From NCBI RefSeq assembly GCF_002843385.1, contig NZ_MVDE01000001.1, forward strand, positions 124,001 to 188,000: 64,000 nt of DNA, read 5' to 3'. Positions 58,780 to 64,000 of the stretch are shown here, one piece after another. The notes under the pieces are model-generated. The model was not told where the DNA came from, did no database searches, and worked only from the letters and a program-made list of their open reading frames with translations. Position 1 is the first letter of the stretch; the number at the start of each line of letters is the position of its first letter. Both the position numbers and the translations under genes were made by a program. The stretch comes from Labilibaculum manganireducens (GTDB lineage: Bacteria; Bacteroidota; Bacteroidia; Bacteroidales; Marinifilaceae).

Positions 58780-61140
58780 ATGAAAATAAGAAATTACCTG
58801 TTAGTGTTACTGTTGATTCTTGCATGTAATCAGGAATCCAAAGCACAATCAAATAGTAAACTGTACTCCCAAACCATTCGGGGAACCATCATCGATCATG
58901 AAACCAAACAAGGACTTGTTGGAGCCAATATTGTGATTCTGAATTCCGATCCGTTTGAGGGAGCGGCGAGTGACATGGATGGCAATTTCATTTTAAAGCA
59001 AGTCTCCATTGGCCGAATTTCCATACACATTAGCTGTTTAGGCTACGAAGCAAAAACCATCGCAAATATTGAAATAGGTTCAGCTAAAGAAGTTGTTCTG
59101 AAAATTGAGTTAATAGAATCGCTTACACATATCGAAGAAGTAACGGTTCATCCTAAAACAGCCAGACACGAAACTTTGAATAAAATGGCTACCGTTAGTG
59201 GTCAGGCTTTCACCGTTGAAGAAACCAGCAGGTATTCGGGATCTTTGAACGACCCTGCCCGTATGGTATCTGGTTATGCCGGTGTTTCGGGCGACGGCGA
59301 GGGCTCAAATGAAATTATTGTACGAGGCAACTCTCCCAAGGGCATTCAATGGCGAATGGAAGGAATAGAAATACCAAATCCAAATCATTTTGCCGACGAA
59401 GGATCAACCGGAGGTGCAATTAATGCTCTAAACAGCAGCATGCTGAGCAATTCCGATTTCTTCACGGGTGCTTTCACAGCAGAATACGGGAATGCCTATT
59501 CGGGAATATTCGATATTAATTTGCGCTCGGGTAATAATTCCAAACACGAAAATACCTTTGGATTTAGCACTTATGGCATCGATTTTACTGTTGAGGGCCC
59601 TCTAAAAAAGAATTACTCTGGGGCTTATTTAGCCAACTATCGCTATTCTTCACTTGAACTGTTGGATAATATCGGATTGGTAGATTTCGACGGTGTTCCC
59701 AAATATCAGGATGGATCGTTTAAAATTGTACTCCCTACCCAAAAAGCAGGTAAATTCACTCTATTTGGTCTTTTGGGAAAAAGCAACATCCTGGCTAAGG
59801 AAGAGAATGATGAGGAAACTATTACTCTTGGGGAATACATTGTTAATTCAGATCTTACTGTAATTGGAATATCAAACCTTTTGCCCATTGGTAAAAAATC
59901 GTACCTGAAAAACACTATGGCCTACTCAGCAACCAATACTCAAAATGAATCAAGAATCTTAGGTGATGACAATACTATGTTTGTTGCCTTAAATGAAAAA
60001 TATCAACACAATTACTTTAAATATGTCAGCACATTCAACACAAAACTAAATGCTAAAAACAGTGTAAAGGCAGGAATTGAATACACCCGTTTGGGTTTTG
60101 ACATCAAGAGTGTTAACGACTTTAAAAATACCGGAGCATTTACAACAGATGTAAATTCCGAAGGCAAGTCTCATTTATTCCAATCATTTGTAAACTGGAA
60201 ATACAGAATTACATCAGACTTCACTGTAGTAAGCGGGGTGCATGCAAGTTATTTTAAACTGAATAATGATTACACCATTGAACCAAGAGTTGGATTGAAG
60301 TATCAGTTTTTATCCAACCAATCATTTTCCTTTGGCTTTGGTATGCATAGCAAAACAGAGAGCCTGTCCACCTATTTCGTTCAATTACATGATAATGAAA
60401 ATAATACCTACACGCCAAACAAAAATTTAAAAATGAGCAAAGCCATACACTATGTACTTGGCTATAACAATCAGCTGAACCGTAACCTGCATTTAAAAGC
60501 AGAGGTCTATTATCAGGATTTATATGATGTAGCTGTTGAAAACGACCCAAACAGTAAAATAGTACTTCAGGATATAAAAGAGGGTTTGGCCGATTTTGAT
60601 TTTGTGAACAAAGGAACTGGTAAAAACTACGGTTTGGAGTTGAGTCTGGAACGATTCTTCCATAACGATTTTTACTATTTGCTTACAGGATCTTTATACG
60701 AATCAAAATTTACAGCCTTGGATGGTATTGAGCGAAATTCAAGATACAATGGAAATTATGCTGCCAATCTTCTTATTGGGAAAGAGTATAAGGTTGGACG
60801 AAATGATCAAAACAGAATTGGTTTAAATGGAAAAATAACATTCAGAGGAGGACAATATTATACACCGGTAGATTTAGCGAAAAGTCAGGAAGCCGGAGAA
60901 ACCGTATATCTTGCCAATAGTGAATTCAGCAAACAAGGAGATGATCTTTTTATTCTGAATGCCTCATTCTCATACAAGGTGAATCGTAAAAAAACACAAC
61001 ATGAATTTAAAATAGATATTAAAAATGCAAGTAATAATAAGGCCAAAATATTGGAAAGATATAATGAAGCAACTCATAAAATAGAAGATGGTAAACAACT
61101 GTCATTATTGCCTACTTTGCAGTATATACTTTACTTCTAA
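58780..61140 (+). CDS. TonB-dependent outer membrane receptor with carboxypeptidase-regulatory-like domain
   Basis: 786 residues. Signal 1-22; CarboxypepD_reg-like beta-sandwich about 32-115 (IRGTIIDHETKQGLVGANIV, ASDMDGNFILKQVSIGRI); plug about 120-245 (IEEVTVHPK, EIIVRGNSPKGIQWRMEGIE, AEYGNAYSGIFDINLRSG); barrel to the C-terminal aromatic YILYF. No SusD follows it. It is likely an importer of a siderophore, metal or peptide rather than a starch-type glycan. It stands just upstream of a sigma/FecR pair, though a hairpin at 61173-61207 separates them. Confidence 0.92.
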   Translation: MKIRNYLLVLLLILACNQESKAQSNSKLYSQTIRGTIIDHETKQGLVGANIVILNSDPFEGAASDMDGNFILKQVSIGRISIHISCLGYEAKTIANIEIGSAKEVVLKIELIESLTHIEEVTVHPKTARHETLNKMATVSGQAFTVEETSRYSGSLNDPARMVSGYAGVSGDGEGSNEIIVRGNSPKGIQWRMEGIEIPNPNHFADEGSTGGAINALNSSMLSNSDFFTGAFTAEYGNAYSGIFDINLRSGNNSKHENTFGFSTYGIDFTVEGPLKKNYSGAYLANYRYSSLELLDNIGLVDFDGVPKYQDGSFKIVLPTQKAGKFTLFGLLGKSNILAKEENDEETITLGEYIVNSDLTVIGISNLLPIGKKSYLKNTMAYSATNTQNESRILGDDNTMFVALNEKYQHNYFKYVSTFNTKLNAKNSVKAGIEYTRLGFDIKSVNDFKNTGAFTTDVNSEGKSHLFQSFVNWKYRITSDFTVVSGVHASYFKLNNDYTIEPRVGLKYQFLSNQSFSFGFGMHSKTESLSTYFVQLHDNENNTYTPNKNLKMSKAIHYVLGYNNQLNRNLHLKAEVYYQDLYDVAVENDPNSKIVLQDIKEGLADFDFVNKGTGKNYGLELSLERFFHNDFYYLLTGSLYESKFTALDGIERNSRYNGNYAANLLIGKEYKVGRNDQNRIGLNGKITFRGGQYYTPVDLAKSQEAGETVYLANSEFSKQGDDLFILNASFSYKVNRKKTQHEFKIDIKNASNNKAKILERYNEATHKIEDGKQLSLLPTLQYILYF

Positions 61141-61172
61141 GGCTAAATAAAACAGACCAAAACAAATAAACA

Positions 61173-61207
61173 CCACGCAAGAAGCGCAAAAAACGTTCCT
61201 TGCGTGG
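61173..61207 (+). terminator. Hairpin after the TonB receptor gene
   Basis: Perfect 9 bp stem CCACGCAAG/CTTGCGTGG with additional inner AA-CG/CG-TT pairing. There is no long T run after it, so it is a weak terminator or an mRNA-end stabiliser. Confidence 0.55.
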
Positions 61208-61260
61208 CATTCTATTTATATCTCAGACACTTAATTAATTTACATCATAAAAAAAACATT

Positions 61261-61268
61261 TACCTTTG
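61261..61268 (+). promoter_or_regulatory. -7 box for the sigma-FecR operon
   Basis: TACCTTTG, exact match to TAnnTTTG. The start would fall near 61275, which excludes the TTG at 61266 as start codon and supports TTG at 61290. No clear -33 box. Confidence 0.55.
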
Positions 61269-61289
61269 TTGCTCTTAACTAGCTTAACA

Positions 61290-61865
61290 TTGACTACTGA
61301 AAAAACAATACAATCGGAATGCATTAACAGAACAGATTTCGAAACTTTGTTTAACGCCCATTACAGTCGTTTGTGTTCTTATGCCTATAATTTTCTGAAA
61401 GAAGAAGAAGGATCTGAAGAAGTTGTTCAGGAAGTGTTTTTCAAACTATGGATTCACCGACACGATATTCGCATTGAAAGTTCAATGGAATCCTATTTAT
61501 ACCGTGCCGTTCGAAACTCAAGTCTAAATCTGATTAAACACATCAATATCCGGGAAAAATACAAAGAACATAACCGACAAGAAATCGAATATTCCGAACG
61601 TCTGGAAAATGATCCGATGAATGCTTCCGAATTGGAGCTTAAAATCAGAAGCAGTATTGATCTGTTGCCTGAACAACGAAGGAAAATATTTATTCTAAGC
61701 AGATATGAGCAGCTCAAATACAAAGAAATAGCGGATAAATTAGGGATATCTGTTAAAACCGTAGAAAATCAAATGGGAAAAGCCCTGCAATTTTTGCGAA
61801 AGGAATTGGCAGACTATCTCCCGTTGCTGGTTCTGTTCTTCAGTCATTTTTTTAACGGAGAATAG
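61290..61865 (+). CDS. FecI-like ECF sigma factor, TTG start
   Basis: 191 residues from TTG at 61290. No in-frame ATG occurs before residue 70, inside region 2, so a non-ATG start is needed. Region 2: FETLFNAHYSRLCSYAYNFL near 20, EVVQEVFFKLWIHR near 45; region 4: LLPEQRRKIFILSRYEQLKY near 130 with HTH KEIADKLGISVKTVENQMGK. It is followed 85 bp later by FecR and then by an STN-domain protein: the classic Bacteroidota cell-surface signalling unit, in which the outer-membrane partner signals to FecR and releases sigma. Confidence 0.9.
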   Translation: MTTEKTIQSECINRTDFETLFNAHYSRLCSYAYNFLKEEEGSEEVVQEVFFKLWIHRHDIRIESSMESYLYRAVRNSSLNLIKHINIREKYKEHNRQEIEYSERLENDPMNASELELKIRSSIDLLPEQRRKIFILSRYEQLKYKEIADKLGISVKTVENQMGKALQFLRKELADYLPLLVLFFSHFFNGE

Positions 61866-61950
61866 GGTTAAACACAATTACAATTGTCATACTTATAAAG
61901 AACAATACACCAAATAAAAGCGATACCCTATTAAGAGAAATTAATTGTGC

Positions 61951-62976
61951 ATGAAAAACGATAACCTACATATTAGTGATGCATTCCTTGCCAAATTCCT
62001 TTTGGGTGAAACCAACAAGGAAGAGCAAAGCGTGGTTATTCGTTGGCTGGAAGAAAAGCACGAAAACCGCAGACATTTAGATCAATTGGAACAAATTTGG
62101 CTGGAAAGCGGCAAATTAAATCCTCATCCAATTTCGGTTAATAAAAAATCAGCATGGACAAAGCTATCTTTTCGGTTAAATCAGCATGAAAAAACCCTCT
62201 CTCCGTCTATTCAACGGTTTTCCCGATTTAGAATTGCTTTAATCAGCTCTGCAGCTGCATTCATTCTTGTTCTTTTTGGTATTTTCAATTGGTATTCCGA
62301 TAATAAAATTCAAACAGAAGAATACTTACTATCCAACACCAGCCAATCTACCATTCAAGATAGTTTACCGGATGGATCAAAAATTTATTTGAATAAGTTC
62401 GCTCACATTAGCTACCACACCTCAAAAACCAGGCAACGCATTGTAAATTTGCAAGGTGATGCTTTCTTTACTGTGAAAAGAGATACACTTAGGCCATTTA
62501 TTGTTAATGCAGGTATTGGAGGCGTTAAGGTGTTGGGGACAAGCTTTCAGGTGAAGATGAAAGAAAACGGAGATATTGCTGTGGATGTGAATTCCGGCAA
62601 GGTAGAACTCTTCCGCCCGAATAAAACCCAAACCGATACCTTGCACATGATTTTAACCAATAACGAAGGAGGCTTAATTTCGAGCCAACAAGATACAATT
62701 ATAAGATTGACAAGCAATTCTTCGGCTTTTTTCTGGGTTGATAAAAGATTGTCCTTCAGAAATAAACCATTAAAAGAAGTATTCAAAGTACTTGAATCCT
62801 GTTATCACATCACTATAAATTCAGACAATCCTGAAATAAACAATCTTTACTACTCTTCTTCATTCATTGATGAAGATGCTGAAAATGTGATTAAAGTTAT
62901 CTCAAAGACATTTAACTTAACTTACAGCAGGAAAAAAAACACATTTACTATATCAGACCCGAAAAAGAATGAATAA
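61951..62976 (+). CDS. FecR-family anti-sigma/sensor protein
   Basis: 341 residues from ATG at 61951 (a TTG two codons earlier is less likely). Cytoplasmic N-terminus 1-85 with FLLGETNKEEQSVVIRWLEE, one transmembrane helix about 93-112 (ALISSAAAFILVLFGIFN), periplasmic FecR domain about 130-235 (LPDGSKIYLNKFAHISY, VNAGIGGVKVLGTSFQVK) and DUF4974 C-terminus about 250-335 (LSFRNKPLKEVFKVLESCYH). It holds the preceding sigma inactive until signalled. It overlaps the next gene by 8 bp. Confidence 0.93.
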   Translation: MKNDNLHISDAFLAKFLLGETNKEEQSVVIRWLEEKHENRRHLDQLEQIWLESGKLNPHPISVNKKSAWTKLSFRLNQHEKTLSPSIQRFSRFRIALISSAAAFILVLFGIFNWYSDNKIQTEEYLLSNTSQSTIQDSLPDGSKIYLNKFAHISYHTSKTRQRIVNLQGDAFFTVKRDTLRPFIVNAGIGGVKVLGTSFQVKMKENGDIAVDVNSGKVELFRPNKTQTDTLHMILTNNEGGLISSQQDTIIRLTSNSSAFFWVDKRLSFRNKPLKEVFKVLESCYHITINSDNPEINNLYYSSSFIDEDAENVIKVISKTFNLTYSRKKNTFTISDPKKNE

Positions 62977-64000
62977 AATTGCCCTGATTCTATCAATAAC
63001 AATAGCCTGTATTCTCTGCATCATGAAGATACAGGCTCAAAACTTTCTGGAAAAGAAGATCAACCTGGAAGTTACAAATCAAAGTACTGAAACTACAATG
63101 TTTATTCTAGAGAAACTTGGAGGCTTTAACTTCTCATACGATGCAATGTTACTCGACCCAAGTAAAATGATTTCGATTAAGGGCAAGCATCAGTCTCTCG
63201 AAGAAATATTGGATGAGCTCTTTAAAGGAAGATTGACCTATAAAGTGATCGGTTCGCATGTTATCTTACAATCGAAAAATAAGTCTGATTTGAGCAATAC
63301 CATGTGGGTTTTATCTGGTGTGATTACAAATTCAAACGGAAATCCACTCGAAAATGCAATTGTTTATGAGGTGAATCGGCAAGCTTCATTCATTACCAAT
63401 CCTAACGGAAAATACCTGTTGCATTTAGAAGGCAATCAAAATTCTGGTATCAACTTTAGCTGCAAAGGATACAAAGACACCATTGTTTATGTTCAGGCTG
63501 GTAAAAAACAGCAGCTAAATATTGTTCTTAAACCATGGCAGGCACAAAGTATCTTTAAAACAGAACCTGCTTTTGCCCAAAACTTACATTCCAGAACCAA
63601 AGCAATTAATTGGGCCTATACCAATAAAGAGTTACAGGATATTGGTTTTGTCAACCTTATGGTGACGAACAAAGCACTCTATATTTCCAACAACCTCAAT
63701 GTGAGAGAAGTACGATTTGTTCAGGTATCATTTATTCCCTCCTGGGGAACCAATCAATTAACAAATGGACTGGTTACAAACAAATTATCTATGAATATTA
63801 TCGCGGGATATTCGGCAAATATTGAGGGGTTCGAAATTGGAAGCGTAGCCAATATCATCCGGCAGGAAATGAATGGTGTCCAAATTTCCGGCGTTGCGAA
63901 CGTGGTGGGTGAAGATGTACATGGTGTTCAGGCTTCCGGTGTTGTCAATACAAATTTGGGAAACATGGATGGAGTTCAAATAGCTGGAGCAATTAACAGA
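62969..64000 (+). CDS. STN and carboxypeptidase-regulatory-like domain protein with repeats, cut at window end
   Basis: 344 residues visible, 3' end beyond the window. Signal peptide 1-24; STN secretin/TonB short N-terminal domain about 30-100 (TTMFILEKLGGFNFSYDAML, KGKHQSLEEILDELFKGRLT); CarboxypepD_reg-like domain about 110-185 (LSGVITNSNGNPLENAIVYE); then, from about 290, repeats of the form G-V-Q-(I/A)-(S/A)-G-(V/A)-x-N (GVQISGVANVV, GVQASGVVN, GVQIAGAIN). The STN domain can contact FecR. No plug is visible so far, so it may be an STN signal protein rather than a full TonB receptor. Confidence 0.85.
   Translation, partial: MNKIALILSITIACILCIMKIQAQNFLEKKINLEVTNQSTETTMFILEKLGGFNFSYDAMLLDPSKMISIKGKHQSLEEILDELFKGRLTYKVIGSHVILQSKNKSDLSNTMWVLSGVITNSNGNPLENAIVYEVNRQASFITNPNGKYLLHLEGNQNSGINFSCKGYKDTIVYVQAGKKQQLNIVLKPWQAQSIFKTEPAFAQNLHSRTKAINWAYTNKELQDIGFVNLMVTNKALYISNNLNVREVRFVQVSFIPSWGTNQLTNGLVTNKLSMNIIAGYSANIEGFEIGSVANIIRQEMNGVQISGVANVVGEDVHGVQASGVVNTNLGNMDGVQIAGAINR

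Noticed and set aside
58780-61140. Second SusC-type glycan locus
   Set aside because: No SusD homologue or glycoside hydrolase accompanies the receptor.
1-64000. Insertion sequences, prophage or tRNA genes
   Set aside because: No transposase, integrase or phage protein and no cloverleaf was seen on either strand.

Overview
The window looks like a chromosomal segment of an anaerobic or facultatively anaerobic Bacteroidota, probably of the Bacteroidales/Marinilabiliales type. The evidence is a SusC/SusD pair with surface glycan genes, a T9SS-type C-terminal sorting tail on a secreted protease, ECF sigma/FecR/TonB-receptor modules, promoters of the Bacteroidota form TTTG-N18-21-TAnnTTTG, weak use of Shine-Dalgarno sequences, low GC, and sensor-type [FeFe]-hydrogenase homologues. 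The genus cannot be fixed from sequence alone. I see no IS element, prophage, CRISPR array, tRNA or rRNA.

Region 1 (1-30100) is a polysaccharide-utilisation locus for alpha-mannan, most likely host or eukaryotic high-mannose N-glycan. On the minus strand, in transcription order, it has SusC, SusD, a two-LamG surface lipoprotein, two GH92 alpha-mannosidases, GH65, GH97, a third GH92, an MFS permease, a sodium:solute symporter, and a GH130 beta-mannosyl-GlcNAc phosphorylase cut by the window edge. Divergent from SusC is a transmembrane regulator with a periplasmic LamG/propeller sensor and a cytoplasmic winged-helix plus BTAD-like output. Beyond it is a second, LacI-controlled operon: LacI, sugar MFS, ROK kinase and GH125 exo-alpha-1,6-mannosidase. 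Inferred logic: outer-membrane binding and import, periplasmic removal of glucose caps (GH97/GH65) and mannose (GH92, GH125), uptake of mannose and Man-GlcNAc, then phosphorolysis and phosphorylation in the cytoplasm. A ~110 bp intergenic element occurs twice inside the locus, before the LamG gene and before GH65, each time after a terminator-like hairpin.

Region 2 (30100-41000) has proC, a secreted PKD/T9SS protease, an orphan receiver protein, and an unusual five-gene redox-signalling operon: HydS-like sensor A, SpoIIE-like phosphatase A, a small 2Fe-2S protein, HydS-like sensor B, SpoIIE-like phosphatase B. The two sensors differ in key ligand residues. Upstream of the operon are 11 perfect copies of a heptamer and, further up, an AT-rich array with a 21 bp period.

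Region 3 (41000-55900) is largely housekeeping: ridA, a trpG/pabA-type amidotransferase, lptD, an N-acetylmuramoyl-alanine amidase and an MCE-domain protein that share the same C-terminal module, dnaA, an EamA permease, a YigZ-family protein, pyrB-pyrI behind a leader ORF with an intrinsic terminator (a likely attenuator), a structured-RNA candidate, and an Lpd/SthA-type flavoprotein lacking both redox cysteines.

Region 4 (55900-64000) has two sigma-factor systems. One is a small membrane protein/sigma/membrane protein cluster. The other is a TonB-dependent receptor followed by sigma, FecR and an STN-domain protein that runs off the window.
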